Of a DNA stretch of 64,000 nucleotides, positions 43,056 to 55,078 are shown piece after piece. Each line of letters starts with the position of its first letter. The first letter of the stretch is position 1. The stretch comes from Locusta migratoria. Taxonomy: Eukaryota > Arthropoda > Insecta > Orthoptera > Acrididae. Below the pieces are notes generated by a model. The model made no database searches and was not told the origin of the DNA. It was given only the letters and a program-made list of their open reading frames with translations. Location of the stretch: positions 347,781,668 through 347,845,667 of the forward strand of contig CM048744.1 of assembly GCA_026315105.1 (NCBI GenBank), read 5' to 3'. The position numbers and the translations under genes are program-made.

Positions 43056-43962
43056 TACAATTGGGATTATGGCAGTAATGAAAGCAACCATATGATTTGC
43101 CAACTCTGTCAAAATCATTGCACAGTGTTTTACATTGGCATGACAACAATCCAGCTGTGTCTATCAGGTGAATGGCCACCATCAAACTGTAGCACAGCAT
43201 GTGGCTGAACACAACACTAGATTTCTATGGCTGCTTTACTAATCAGTCCATCTGGATCCTCCCCTCCACCTCCAGCTCTTCTGAACTCTGCAGATGGTAG
43301 TTGTCCCTTCAACAGATTCAATGGACCTGCAACAACCCTGGCCTCAACCTAAGGTAACGAGCCATCCCTACACCTTATGCTTAGCAGCCTCTCTCCATTA
43401 CCGACTCATTATCCTGTATCCCTCGAATTGATGTCCTCCTTCCAACTGTGTGTCACCCCTTACAATATCCCCTATAACTTCTTTATTTCATATTTTTAAA
43501 AATTTTCCTTATTATTTTTATCATTTCAAATCCCCCCTCTCTCCACACACACACCTGTACACCTCCCTTTTATTCTCTCCTGCTATTTCCTTCACTGCAT
43601 TCAATTCTGTATCGCACATTCCCTGTCAGAGCCATTGAAATCCATCATGCAACATGTAACTTTACATCCCCACTATTACCCAGCATACATCCCTATCCAC
43701 TCCCTTCCTCACTCACTACAAGATGCTTGTAGTGTTTGAGCTGCTGGAGAAGATGGTCGTGTGTGCAAGTTATGTCTTAGTGATTGTGTGAATGTATGTG
43801 TTTCTTTTTCTGATGAAGGCCATGACCAAAAATTTAGTTGTATGAATGTGATTGTTTATTTTATGTGCCTATCAGTGGCTCAATGAGCATCTTTACAGTG
43901 AGTTGTTACTTATCCTCTATTATTGACATTCCAGTTGGATTTTCAATAGTTACATTGTATTA
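43056..43962 (+). mobile_element. PLE 3' fragment inserted in the LINE
   Basis: Near 43110-43180 the plus strand reads CQNHCTVFYIGMTTIQLCLS, a GIY-YIG remnant. Pyrimidine-rich 3' sequence follows, and at 43810-43833 CTGATGA then AGGCC lead into the terminal repeat (the GAAA is decayed). It ends TATTATTGACATTCCAG, like the fragment at 49630-49863. The LINE reads on both sides, showing insertion into it. Confidence 0.72.
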
Positions 43963-43964
43963 CT

Positions 43965-44135
43965 TTTTTTCCATTTTATGAAGTGTGCAGTTTTACATAT
44001 CTGAATGTTTAAAGCAAATACAAATCCTTGCAGAACTTTGAAATCTAATCAGTTACATACCAAATATTTGTGCAGCTTCTGTAAAACTGTACTTAATTAT
44101 ACATAACTGCACCATCTTCAATATTCTGGGGCTAC
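43965..44135 (-). repeat. CR1-like LINE interior (copy A, continued)
   Basis: CAGTTTTACATATCTGAATG, GCAGAACTTTGAAATCTAAT and ACTGCACCATCTTC are antisense RT-region landmarks of the same LINE. The copy is next interrupted by a composite insertion (44136-46275). Confidence 0.65.
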
Positions 44136-45560
44136 CCAAAATGCCTCACCCTGAAGAAAGCACCCAAATCAGCTGAAATTTGCAGCATGATGTTCGAGGT
44201 GATGAGAAATGCATACAGTTAGCATTTCAGTGCACGCACTCTTCTTAAGCGCCAGTAGCACCACCTGCAAGTGCTGTATACAGGGGCGACAGGCAGCCAA
44301 GTGAACTTATTGGGATTCTCCTTTTGTGTGGTCTTTTTGCATGTGCAGCTTCAGTAGGCCTCACAGTAACAGTGCGCTTCTTCCAAGCACTTACTGATAC
44401 TTGACCGATGCAAACTAGTTGTATTGGGAGTATTTCCTTCAAAGAAATTGGTGATCATGTCAGATGTAACTAAGCAACAGCTATGTAGATCTGTAATAAC
44501 TGGATGCAGAAGGCAACAACAGATTGTTGTAACTAATTCCACCCACCTCATCAAAACATTACATCTGCTGGCACACATATTCTCTGCACTGCAGAGAAAA
44601 AAATTAGTTTCTTCTGCAAGAAGCACACTTATCATGTGGGATCATTTATAGCAGCTTGGACTGCTCACAAGGCATGAAATGCTGTGTTTACCACTCAGTA
44701 AATACCACAGGTATTTTTTCTGACAATGGTGTGATGAAAGTATAATATATTTTGGTTTACATTACCATATAGTATATTACATCACCTGTTGTTTTTTGTC
44801 GATGCTGTCAACACGCCTCTCGTTATTATTACTGAATTTTCATTTGCTTGCCTACCATTATTGTGTAATCATGAATATATATTACTTTTCCTTGGTTCTT
44901 GACTGTTAATAGAAGTACAAAGATATGACTTCATAATGTATAATTATTTATTGCATGGATAAACTACATGGTTACATCAAGACTGTTGTTGAGTCCAAGA
45001 CTAGATCAAGACTAAATCATATATCTAATGTGCATGAATTTATACATGAAGTCTTAGTTTTGAATATTCCAGAAAAATGTGTTACAATATAGTAGCTTAA
45101 TTTCATAATGTGCAAAGCTTATATCAATCATTCACAAACAAGAATTATATAAAATTATTCAGTATAAATCAGAAGTATTTTTGTAACAAATCAAAACAGA
45201 AATTAGGTGTATATGTAAATTATGACTAGAGCAGTGTCAGTTTTGTTTACATAACTTAGATTACACAGTTGTTGACAATAACAAAACTTTAAGGTAAGCA
45301 GACCATGAAAAATTGTTCATTTAATCATGAATTACATCAGAAAGTATTAGTAATAGTATCTGTTAACAAACATGGATTATTGCACAATATTGTTACAATT
45401 TTTTTTTTTTGCAAACGGAAATAATTTTCCAAAGTGATCTAGAAAGCAAAGTTATTGTTATGGTAAGAGTATTTATAATATATGAAACTATTTTGTAAGT
45501 ATATTCAAAGTTTTGCATAAGTAAGGCTTTTGTCACATATGGTGTCCTGATGTTCACTTT
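44136..45560. other. composite insertion, left part; includes PLE-like core
   Basis: At 44148-44185 CCTGAAGA...GAAAT resembles a PLE terminal-repeat core. 44200-44690 is matched by 60420-60905. 44750-45550 is AT-rich with no match in copy B. Frames such as 44424-44651 have no domain and are not called. Confidence 0.5.
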
Positions 45561-46275
45561 ACAAAACAAGTTGATTCATTGGGGTTACATTCATTAAAAG
45601 TGGTGCATATGGACAAGATTTTTTCATCCCACCAATCAAGATACTTCTTACACCATCACAGTGGTTGGATTAAAGTCTGGAGACACTGTGGTGAGAGATT
45701 ATTGAACTGTTACCAAGGCATTGTCATGCTAGCCCTGTGCCTGATATTATGGTTTGGGGAGATATTGGATTTGTCTCCCCACCACACAAATATGTGTTAC
45801 TGGTACATTAACCAGTCAAGGTTCCATATCAGTCATGATTGAGTCTGTTGTCCTCCCATGCCTTTTGACCTTGCCGTCAACCACATTACAACCGAAAGTC
45901 ACGTGGCATGCAAAGTTTTTTTATGACTGAAGTGACTGTGTTGCCCTTCCTGTTCTCTAACCTCTCACCTGTTGAAAATGTTTGGTCAATTTATGCGTAA
46001 TGATGGCCCTTATGATGCACGACCTACTGATACACCAGATCAGTGTTGGCAATATGTGTAAACAGTATACATTGATATATCACCAGAACACCTCCAGAGC
46101 CTCTTTGCTTCAACGCCAAGGTGTACAGCAGCGGCTTTAGCCAGAAATAGTCGCAATACTCAATACCGATTTCTTTGTCTTTCTCACTTCTTGTGGGACT
46201 GTATTTTCTCTCCTGTGATCTTTGTAAAATCTGTTATCTCCTGTCCTTGGTTCTACATTTTGGATGGCCAGCAGT
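45561..46275 (+). pseudogene. Tc1-like transposase C-terminal relic (copy A)
   Basis: Readable pieces are LSPVENVWSIYA, TDTPDQCWQYV, PEHLQSLFAST and CTAAALARNSRN. This is the C-terminal third of a Tc1 transposase, in which SPIENVW contains the region of the last catalytic residue. The element's right end follows as TTTTGGATGGCCAGCAGTG (about 46257-46275), matching the Tc1-type end GGCCAG(T/C)AGTG. Stops and shifts throughout. Confidence 0.78.
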
Positions 46276-47318
46276 GTGTTAATATTGTTCACAAGTTTAT
46301 GTACATGTTTCTTTATAGGTTTTCCCAGGATAGTAATTCTTTCTTAATGTCTGCGGGTTGCTGCTGGACCCTAAAATCAAACTGATTCAACATTTCAGTG
46401 ATACAATTGTTCACCTTCTTCAGGATTGCCACCGTTACTGAGTCCCATTGAGTACGGATTTTAACAATGGTTAACTGCCAAATGATGATTGGTTTTGAGC
46501 TCAAAGTCCCGGAGAAAATTTTACTACAGTTGTCTGAGTAATTTGTTCCCAACTTTACTCTTTTACAGTTATTCTTTGGTAGCCAATATGATCATTGTGA
46601 TTCTGATTGCTGCTTATCAGTTACTGCATTATTTGCATGTAAGCAAACTTTAATGATCCGCAGATCTACTACTGTGGACATAACACACTACTGTTCAATT
46701 TGTCATCATTTTAGGATTCCATATCTTAAACAGTCAAAACAGAACCATTATAGGGTGTCTTGTAAGATGACTTTTTCTCAGAATCAGGTTGATGTATCAA
46801 GTTGAAAATTGACACCAAAGTCTGTGATTGCTTGGCAGTGTAAAAAATTTAGGGTTATATGTCAATGAAAACAAAAGATACAGTTATGTATATTATATTT
46901 TGATACTCAAGTACTCACTCATCAAAACCTATAAGCTGTGGGGTATTTCTTGTTGAGTTATAAAAGTTTGCAGCAAGAAAGGTTTCACAGTAAAAGAAGA
47001 AATTCAAAAATTATTAAATTTGAATTATAACACACAAAAATATCTTTTGACATTGGATACTTACATTGCATTTATAGTTTGTATTGCATGAATTTGTATC
47101 TGGTTTTCAGTAATAGTAACAATGATTCATAATGAAAATTTGTTTACATAATTTACAAATATTTCATGCTAACTGGCTGAGCTATGGTGGAATGGAATCC
47201 ATTGATGTGCACTGATAGGTGTAAGGCTGAGTGACTACCGTGCTGATATATACTTGAAACATGCACAGCATCTATAATGTTTCAAAGCCAAGTGATTGCG
47301 GTCTGAAAGAACAGACAT

Positions 47319-47349
<31 letters not shown>

Positions 47350-47700
47350 ACACACACACACACACACACACATTCATGGAAAAGGTTCATTAGTATGTTC
47401 TGAAGAAGTTATTGGCAATTCATCATGTTATATAGGTGTCTGGCATGTGCATTGCTGACCTCAGTTGCTGCCACTAGCAGCAATGATGTATCACAATTTT
47501 TATCATAAAACACTGGTGCTGTTGGCACCACAGAACTTCATGTTTTTTATATGAGATAGTAGCAGGTTCCATGTCTTGCTAAGAGGAAATCCATAGTCTC
47601 TATTTACCAGATTGTCTGCCAAACTAAGATCACTAACTTCTTTATAAACACTATTCCAAAACTATATGGGTATCATCATTTTGCATCCCTGTGTTCTGCT
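46276..47700. other. sequence present only in copy A
   Basis: After a few LINE bases (TTAATATTGTTCAC) there is about 1.4 kb without a counterpart in copy B. No TE protein or terminal repeat is recognised. It contains a CA microsatellite. Confidence 0.5.
47320..47371. repeat. (CA)n microsatellite
   Basis: CA repeats interrupted once by GA; the surrounding open frame is an artefact. Confidence 0.95.
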
Positions 47701-47870
47701 ATTGTACATTAAGAACAACTTGAAATGAAAGGTTCCCAACACAGTCACCTGGTGCATTACCAAAGTTACTTCTCTGTTTATTCATGTCCCTACATGCACA
47801 ATAACGTTCTGTGTTCTCCCTATCAAACCAATCTCAATTTATTCACAATTTTCACTTGATATCTTGTAAG
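47701..47870 (-). repeat. CR1-like LINE RT-region piece (copy A)
   Basis: AACTTGAAATGAAAGG, CCAAAGTTACTTCTCTG and TCTGTGTTCTCCCTATCAA line up with 62155-62290 and with the antisense of LINE ORF2 around the YADD-to-GTPQG region. It is the LINE's continuation beyond the insertions. Confidence 0.65.
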
Positions 47871-47873
47871 TGG

Positions 47874-47965
47874 ATTTGTGGCTAAGTGTTGAAGTGGTAG
47901 AGTACATATAAAAAAGTGACAGATTCAATCACTGGTCAATCCTAGGATTTTTATCTGTTACTTGT
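47874..47965 (+). repeat. possible tRNA-like SINE remnant
   Basis: TGTGGCTAAGTGTTGAAGTGG resembles box A and AGATTCAATCACTGG resembles box B, about 40 bp apart. This is weak and may be chance. Confidence 0.25.
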
Positions 47966-48645
47966 CTGTTATTTCCCCTCTGGGAATGTAGTTGATTTCA
48001 CCATTGTTTGAATTTCTTATTAATCCTGTAAATGGCTGGTTAATTCAGTTAAAAGGGCAGCAGCCAAGGTCACCTAAGAAACACATTTGTCATCCTTATT
48101 GCAGAACATGCAACTGTATAAACAGTTTTTTATCAGGCAGTAGATGTCACCGGTGATGCTACTATGCTCATTGTGTGCATGGTGAGGTGTCATGGCCCCA
48201 TTGGTAACATAGATGAAGGTCATCTCAGATGGAATGGTGCATACATAGTGCATTCACTCCATTGCTGATTGTAGTGGAAGATAAGCTGTTGTTCCTTCAA
48301 GCAATTTTTCTCAGATTCTCTATTGATAAACACGTATTAACTATCATAGTTCTACAAATGAATTTTATTTCTGCTGTAGATGTACTTCTTACAATTAAAT
48401 TCAGAATAATAAATAAATCAAATCAATAAAATTAACTTTTAGAGACATTACTTGTGAGTTTTGTTTGAATTCAGGCTGTAATACAATAAAAACTTTCTGC
48501 TAAACTGTTGGATTTATCCAGTCACATATTTTACACATTCTTTGCTTGCCATACTGAATGTTTATTCTTTACTTTGTTGTTCAAAGAATTAGATTCTGTG
48601 TGTAAAAAAAATAAATAAAAAAAAAAAAAAAAAAAAAAATTATAT
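47966..48645. other. unannotated stretch ending in an A-rich tract
   Basis: No gene. An A-rich tract at 48605-48640 is followed by a short TA run. Confidence 0.5.
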
Positions 48646-48649
48646 ATAT

Positions 48650-49620
48650 AATTACATGCAGACTAATGGTAGAAAGCTTTCAGGATGGGAGCAAGTCACC
48701 ATAAATGCAGTAGCTGAACTGCAGACAGCCACATAAAAATACAGTCACATTAGCACCATTTTGGAAATTTTGGCTGCAGCCTTCATCAGAGGGAGAAAGC
48801 AAACAGCAATCACTCAGGCAGAACTTATGCACATATGACCACCATTTGTAGCACTGTGGCCGACCTGGAATCCTGACAAGGAGTGGGGGAGGAGGGGAGA
48901 GGGGGGTATGGGGGGAAGGGGAGGGGAGGGGAAGAATATAGGGCAAGGGTAGCGATAGAACATTCTACACTCACTGGTGCAGTGTAAAGGCAGTGTAAAT
49001 GTCAGATGCTGCTTGTAAAGCAGTAATGATAAGGGGTAGAAGAGGGGAAAAAGGGAGGCACAAAATACAGAAATAAGTGGTGATAGGTTACATTAGTTTG
49101 GGGATAGGATGGTTGCAACACCATAGTATGTATTGTAAGGACAACTCCCAATTACGCAGGTGAGAAGAACAGCAGTTGGAGGGGAGGAGTTGTAAAGCAG
49201 CCACTGAAATTGAGCTTGTTGTACTCAGTTGCATGCTGTGCCACAGGGTGGCTCATCTTTATTTTGGCAACAGTATGACAGTGGTCATTCAGCCTGATGG
49301 ACAGCTGGTTGGTAGTAATACCAATGTAGATTGTTTTGCAATGATTGTAGCACATGGTCAATCATATGATTTCTTTCACAGAGAGTCTAGCCTCATATGG
49401 GGTAGGAGAAGTCTGTAATGGGACTGGCATAAGAAGTGATGGATATGTGGATTAGGAAGGTCATGCATCGAGGATTTTCACAGTTGTATAATCCCTGTGT
49501 TAAGGTATTTGAATTGGAAGAGGCATAGGGATGGACTAGAATTTTATGAAGGTTGGGTGACAAAACATCACTTTAAAAGGGTTCAGAAGGATCTTGGATG
49601 TCATACCTAACAGTTCCCCC
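48650..49620 (-). mobile_element. PLE 3' part with GIY-YIG and terminal repeat
   Basis: Minus-strand order: upstream Cys-rich piece near 49500 (NCENPRCMTF), GIY-YIG remnant (TIYIGITTNQLSIRLNDHCH, 49150-49370), then a terminal repeat with CTCTGATGAAGGCTGCAGCC (48768-48791), an exact CUGAUGA and a perfect GGCT/AGCC stem, although GAAA has decayed to AAAA. Same family as 43056-43962. Confidence 0.72.
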
Positions 49621-49624
49621 TTAG

Positions 49625-49865
49625 CCAGTCAGCGCAGAACTTTCTACCCCCATCATTGCTCCACATACTTCCCCCTTCCCTCCCCTCCTCTCTCCACCCA
49701 CTGTTAGGATGTCAGGTGGCCAAAGCAGCCAAGAGTTGGCAGTCCTGTGTGTGTGAATTGTGCCCAATTGAGTCTGTGTTTGCTATATATTTTCTCTCTG
49801 TGATGTAGGCTGTGGCTGATCATCTATATGATGAGTTTCACCTATTCTCACATTATTAACATTCT
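49625..49865 (+). repeat. PLE 3' end fragment, opposite orientation
   Basis: GATGTAGGCTGTGGCTGATC and the terminal TCTCACATTATTAACATTC correspond to the 3' end of the PLE at 43056-43962. It lies back-to-back with the minus-strand copy at 48650-49620. Confidence 0.6.
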
Positions 49866-50452
49866 AGATCTACATCTAAATACGTACTCCACAGTCCACT
49901 GTAAGATGCGTGTCAGAGGGTACACTGTAGCACTACTAGGCATTTCCTTGCCTATTCCACTCCCAAATAGAATGAGGAAAAATAGGAATGCCTATATGCC
50001 TCCATACGAGCCCTAATTTCTCTTATGTTATCTTTGTGGTCATTGTGTGAAATGTAAGTAGGTGGCAGAAAGATCATACTACACTCAGCTTCAAATTCTG
50101 GCCCTCTAAATTTTCTCAACAGAAATTCATGAAAAGAATGTTGTCTTCCCTCCAGCAATACCCAATTGAGTTCCTGGAGCATTTACACGACATTCGTGCA
50201 TTGGTCAACAGTAACAAACCTAGCTGCTCACCTCTGAACTGATTCTATGTCTTCCTTTAAACTAATCTGCTGTGGGTCCCAAACACTTGAGCAATACTCA
50301 AGACATGGTCATACAAGCATTTTATATGCGGTGTCCTTTACAGGTGAAGTACATCTTCCCAAAAGTCTCCCAATAAACCAAAGTCAGCTTTTCACCTTAC
50401 TCACAACTGTCCTTACAACTGTTTCATTTTACATTGCTCTGCAGTGTTACAA

Positions 50453-52720
50453 CTAGAGGTATTTGAAGGACGTGGCTGCATCAAGAAGCTCACTGCAAAT
50501 GCTGTATTTGAACATTATGGAATTGTTTTTCCTATTCATGTGCATCACCTTACATTTTTCTGCATTGAGAGCTAGCTGCCATTCTTCACACCAACTAGAA
50601 ATTTTGTCTAAGTCATCCTGTATGCTATTACATTCAATTAAAGATGACAGCCTCACATACAGCACAGCATCATCAGCATACAACTGCAAATTACAAGTTA
50701 CTCTGTCCATCAGATCGTTTATATAGATAGAAAGTAATAGCAGTCCTATCACACTCTCCTGGGGCATCGGACGATACACTTGTCTCTGATGAACATCAAG
50801 AACAATGTACTGTGTTCTATTACTTATGAAGTCTTCCAGGCAGTCACAAATCTGTGAACTTATTCCATATGCTTGTATCTTTATTATTATTTAATGCCTG
50901 TTTGAAATCAAGAAAAGCACAATCTGCCTGTTGCCCTTCATCCATGGCTCGCAAGATGTCATGTAAGAAAAGTTCAAGCTGAGTTTCACATGAATGATGT
51001 TTCCTAGACCCGTGCTGATTTGCATAAAGATGCTTTTCCTTCTCAAGGAAATTTACTATATTTGAACTGAGAATATGCTCCAAAATTCTACAGGAAACTA
51101 ATGTTAATGATATTGGCCTGTAATTATGTGGGTCAGTTCTCTTTCCTTTTTTTATAAACCGGAGATACCTGCACTTTTCTCCAATCACTAGTAACTTTGC
51201 ACTGAATTAAAGATTTGCGATAAATGCAAGCTAAGTAAGGGGCCAATGCTGCAGAATACTCTTTGTAAAACCGAACTGGTATTCCATCAGGAGCACCTTT
51301 TTTAGTATTTAGCTCTCTCGGCTGCTTCCCTATAGCAGAAATACCAATTACTATGTCCTCCATTTCTGAGTTAGTATGTTTATCAAATAATGATACATTT
51401 GTGCAGTCCTCCTGCGTGAAAGATTTCTTAAAGGTTGAATTTAGAACTTCAACTTTCTGTATGCTTTCTTCTATTACTACCCCAGAATGATCAACAAGTG
51501 ACTGGAGGTGGGCTTTGACCCGCTTATCGATTTTACACAGGACCAGAATTATTTTGGGTTCTCAGAAAGATATTTTGGTAAGGTATAGCTGTGGTATTTA
51601 TTGTATGCTTCGCACATTGATCTTTTTATAGGTACATGAATCTCTACTAACTTTTGCCTGTCATCATTTGTGTGTTCTTTTTTGAACCGAGAGTGCAACA
51701 GTGTTTGCTTTCTCAGTAGCTTTCTAACATTATTATTATACCATGGTGGATCATCTCCATCCTTAATCGACTTTACAGGCACATATTTCTCTATCCACTT
51801 ATTTACAATGTATTTAAATTTAGTCCAAAATTCCTCTACATCCATTGTACCAGAGCTAAACGATGTCCATTCATTTTCTAAGTGTGATTCTAACAATTGC
51901 TTATCAGTTCTTCCTAACTAAAACACACTCCTAGCCTTCTTGTTTGGATTATGAACTTTGGTCACCATCGATGCTATGACAATATCATGATCACTAACTC
52001 CTGTCTCTACACAGACATCATTACTAAGGTCAAGCCTGTTCATAGCTATAAGGTCTAAAATATTTCCACTGCACGTGGGTTGCCGGTTTAACTGCTCAAG
52101 ACAGTTTTTGGAGAATGTGTCTGAATGTAGCTCACAAGACTGCTTGTCTGTACCACCTGACATGTAACTAGAGAGGTCCCGATCTGTACTATTAAGGTTG
52201 AAGTCTCTCCCGACTAATGTTACATGCTTCGGATACCTACACACTATCTGGTGTAGACTTTCTTTGAATGTCTCAAACTGCTGCAGCAGCACTGGGGGGG
52301 CCAGTAAAGACACCCAACTATTAACTTTACTTCTCTTAGACCTGTTATACGTGCCCAGATAACTTCAGTTACTTTTAACCTTGATTCAATAGAAACAATA
52401 TCTTTGTCCACGGTGATGATCTCTCCCCCTCCAGTTGTGTCTGATCTATCTTTCTGGTGTACATTACACACCTCGCGAAATATTTATGAACTTGTCACAT
52501 CATTATTTAGCCAGCTTTTGGTGTATAACGCTACCTGAGCACAATAATTACCATGCAGTACACAAATTCGGGAACTTTGTTTTTAATACTTTGATAGTTC
52601 ATGGCTAATATTTTGATAGTCAAATTTTTGTGCTGAATGTGGCCTGAATTCGCTGTCTGAATGTTGACAGGTGAGTGCCCATCAGAACTAGTGCCTAGCC
52701 TAAAAAACCCAATGTGCACT
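50453..52720 (-). pseudogene. CR1-like LINE ORF2 (endonuclease and RT)
   Basis: From the 5' side: ILAMNYQSIKNKVPEF (endonuclease start), IVGCLYWPP, VTLVGRDFNLNS (the GDFN block, here GRDFN), GVSDHDIVIAS (SDH motif). Then DPPWYNNNVRKLLRKQ, the linker. RT blocks: GAPDGIPVRFYKE, HNYRPISLTLVSCRILEHIL, HGSRKHHSCETQL, DCAFLDFKQALN (motif A, with the second Asp lost), ESVIGLLLLSIYINDL (motif B, altered from QGSxLGPLLF) and LQLYADDAVLY (YADD at 50669-50680). At least five frame breaks; dead. Confidence 0.87.
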
Positions 52721-53510
52721 CCACAAGTAGTCTGCTACCCGAGTAGCTGTTTCTATCTAGTGGCATCCTAGAATTTCCCACCCAATAACACAGATCCAGA
52801 AATCCATGACAGAGTAGGCAAAGCGTCTGGTTCAGACCCTCCACTTGGCTCCAAACCAAGGGACCCCGATCAACCCTAGGAACAATGCCAGAAATTGACA
52901 GCTCTGCTTGCACCCCACATGCGAGGGCAGCAGCCTTCACCAATTCCACCAGTAACATGTTGGAACTGAGGATGTCATTATAATTCAAGCAACAAGTGTC
53001 ATTGGTGCCAACATGAGCCACAACTTGCAGTCGACCACACCCCCTACGGTTGATAGCCGTCGACAAGGCCACCTCCACATCTCGGATGAGGCCCCCCAGC
53101 AGATACACTGAGCACATGTTGAACTTCTTTCTGGATCTCGAAGCTATCTGCCTAAGGGGCTCCTTCATGTGCCTAACATTGGAGCTCTGAATAACTAATA
53201 ATCCCCTCCTCCCTCTTTACCTGCTCGGACCCTGCTGAAGAAGTGGCCACATGTTCACTCACAGGATGAACGGGCATGGCCGGATGGCCAGCCTCCACAT
53301 TGGCCTTCCGTAAATGCTGTTCAACCCACCACTCCCCTTGCAGAGAGGGTGGCTCAAACATGTCCAGTACACCTGAACGCACCTCAGTAGCAGGGACAGA
53401 AGGTGAAGCATTAGACACCTGAGGTGTCCCACTTGACGCACCAGACTCCCAACCACTGCTGCACCCCGAGAGAGCAGCCTGAAGATGGCTGACTGTAGCT
53501 AACAGCATGC
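52695..53510 (-). pseudogene. CR1-like LINE ORF1 with SGNH-hydrolase-like domain
   Basis: The 157-residue frame starting at 53168 contains VYLLGGLIRDVE near residue 21 (block I region) and RLQVVAHVGTNDTCCL near 47-62, where HVGTND is the conserved Gly/Asn block of SGNH-type esterases. Such esterase-like ORF1 proteins are known from CR1-clade LINEs. The frame at 53173-53508 upstream gives a low-complexity N-terminal region. The catalytic Ser-bearing GDS block is degraded to GGL, so activity is unlikely. Confidence 0.75.
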
Positions 53511-53590
53511 TCAGCTATTCGTGAACTGTGGCCAATTCCTACTGCATCTGCACAAAGCAGGCACACATCCTACCGAACCCATCGATACAA

Positions 53591-53845
53591 TTAACTGTAG
53601 AGAGTAGAAAACTAAACACTTAACTTTTAACTAGTCCAGTACTTTAAAGGCGGCTAGCAGCTGACAGAACTGTGGGTAGTGGTAACTGTACTGTCAAAAC
53701 AATGAGACTGGAGCTATTTTCAAAATAAATAAGAAAATCTACGGACTACACTATTATCAAAGACATGAGAATGAAAGCTTTCTGAAAGCTGAACATGAAA
53801 TAAAAAAGTGACTATATTTTTTTGTGAATAATGAAACGCCAAGAT
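53591..53845. other. unannotated gap
   Basis: No recognisable feature. Confidence 0.5.
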
Positions 53846-54200
53846 CACGGTATTTCATATTTATTTATAACAGATGGCCGGTTTCATTGTACATAGACAT
53901 CATCTTCTGGTCTCTTAAGGCAAATATAAAATGTATGGTTACAAAAAATCAACAAAGGAACCTAGTACACACACGTTCTCCATGGGCCTTAATTTCTTGA
54001 TCCATACTGAGCATGTGCACTCATTTTCGGTCACATCTATTCAAGATATTTTGTTTGGATGATGGGGTCAAACATATAACCACAACACCATATTATCCCC
54101 AACCATCTTTTGCTGATTGAGTTAAATGATTATTAGAAGAAGTGTGATGGATCCCTATCATGGTTGAACTTTGCCTTTAATTCAGCCACTCATGAAGCCA
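53846..54200 (-). repeat. PLE terminal-repeat fragment
   Basis: At 53878-53911 the minus strand reads CCAGAAGATGATGTC, a loop, then AATGAAACCGGCC, the PLE-type core order. Surrounding sequence is non-coding. Confidence 0.5.
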
Positions 54201-54239
54201 GCAAGGTAACACCGGAATCCTTAATGTTTGCCTATCCTT

Positions 54240-54640
54240 TAAACTGTCCTCTTTCTAATCTGTGGTCCTTGGACAAATTACTTCTGGAGTGGATCTCACC
54301 AGTCGATATTGGATTAAGGTGAGGAATAATATCCTTTGGGCCCATAGGTATCAAGAACAATGCCACAATAAGGGTAGACAAGTCTGGGTACCCATCATAG
54401 GGGATTGGGTATTTCTCCATAACCTGGATGTTAAATCTTGCCCTGGGAAGTATTTATACCATTCTACTACGCCCAACTCGTCAGTCGGCAAGACTCACCA
54501 CTACCAGTAGCACCTCTGAAGATGTCCAGCGCAGCTCTTGACGAAACATCAGTAGCAGATACATTTCTTCGACCAGGACCACATAACCCGGAAGATTCAA
54601 CAGCAATTATAACTTTGACTGTCCTTTGAAGGTAATTTTC
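54240..54640 (+). repeat. PLE terminal-repeat fragment, opposite orientation
   Basis: At 54513-54552 the plus strand reads CTCTGAAGATGTCC, a loop of the stem region, then TTGACGAAACATCAG. It faces the fragment at 53846-54200. Short open frames here have no domain. Confidence 0.5.
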
Positions 54641-55078
54641 AATTTTGATACTTTCGTAAATAATACTACAAACACTAAAAATGCATTACACTTAGTTGCG
54701 GAACATGCTGAGCCTATAAAGATACTTATTTATATAAAAACAACATTACTACATGTTAGAACTATTGCAGAATGTTATTACACATTTACCTTTTCTTTAA
54801 ATAAATTAGGGCATACCATGTTTTATATATCACTGGATCCTAAATTAAATACTGATCATTTTTCACACACTAAAATTAATAACCCGTTTGGTACTAAGAA
54901 ACTATCTTCGAAACAGACAAAACTACTACGACTTTATACAAATCCACAATTTATAAAAAATTATACAACAAATTGGAATACATCAACATTATGTGTCTCA
55001 ATAATAGTACACCTACACAATATTGTCAAAACAGATATGTGTGCACTTCGAAAACACGAACGATGTAAATTAACTTGA
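54626..55078 (+). other. 150-codon open frame of unknown nature
   Basis: Open from ATG 54626 to TGA 55078, rich in Asn, Thr, Ile and Leu as expected from AT-rich DNA. I recognise no domain, no signal peptide and no splice context. It begins just after a PLE-type terminal repeat. Most likely a chance frame, listed because it is the longest unexplained one in this region. Confidence 0.2.

Larger units (their letters stand above)
41230..47880. repeat. mosaic segment, copy A of an old duplication
   Basis: Blocks recur in the same order in 57240-62390: the PLE-to-Tc1 junction (41733 with 57618), GTTGCTGACCACT onward (41789 with 59485), the CR1-like LINE tail (42530 with 59987), the LINE interior (43990 with 60215), the GGCAGCCAAGTGAAC block (about 44291 with 60511), the Tc1 C-terminus (45960 with 61860) and the LINE piece (47700 with 62155). 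Similarity is moderate, so the event is old. Confidence 0.8.
49866..53590 (-). mobile_element. CR1-like LINE, near full length but decayed
   Basis: The 3' terminus (GATCTACATCTAAATAC on plus, at 49866) and 3' UTR lead into ORF2 (50450-52700, RT then endonuclease on minus) and ORF1 (52695-53510). At about 3.7 kb it is the longest copy of this clade in the window. Both ORFs hold several frame breaks. The CR1-like label rests on an SGNH-type ORF1, the ORF2 layout and the simple ATGTAG-type tail instead of poly-A. Confidence 0.85.

Noticed and set aside
54626..55078. Possible novel gene of 150 codons
   Set aside because: Composition-driven frame with no recognisable feature; kept only as a low-confidence entry.
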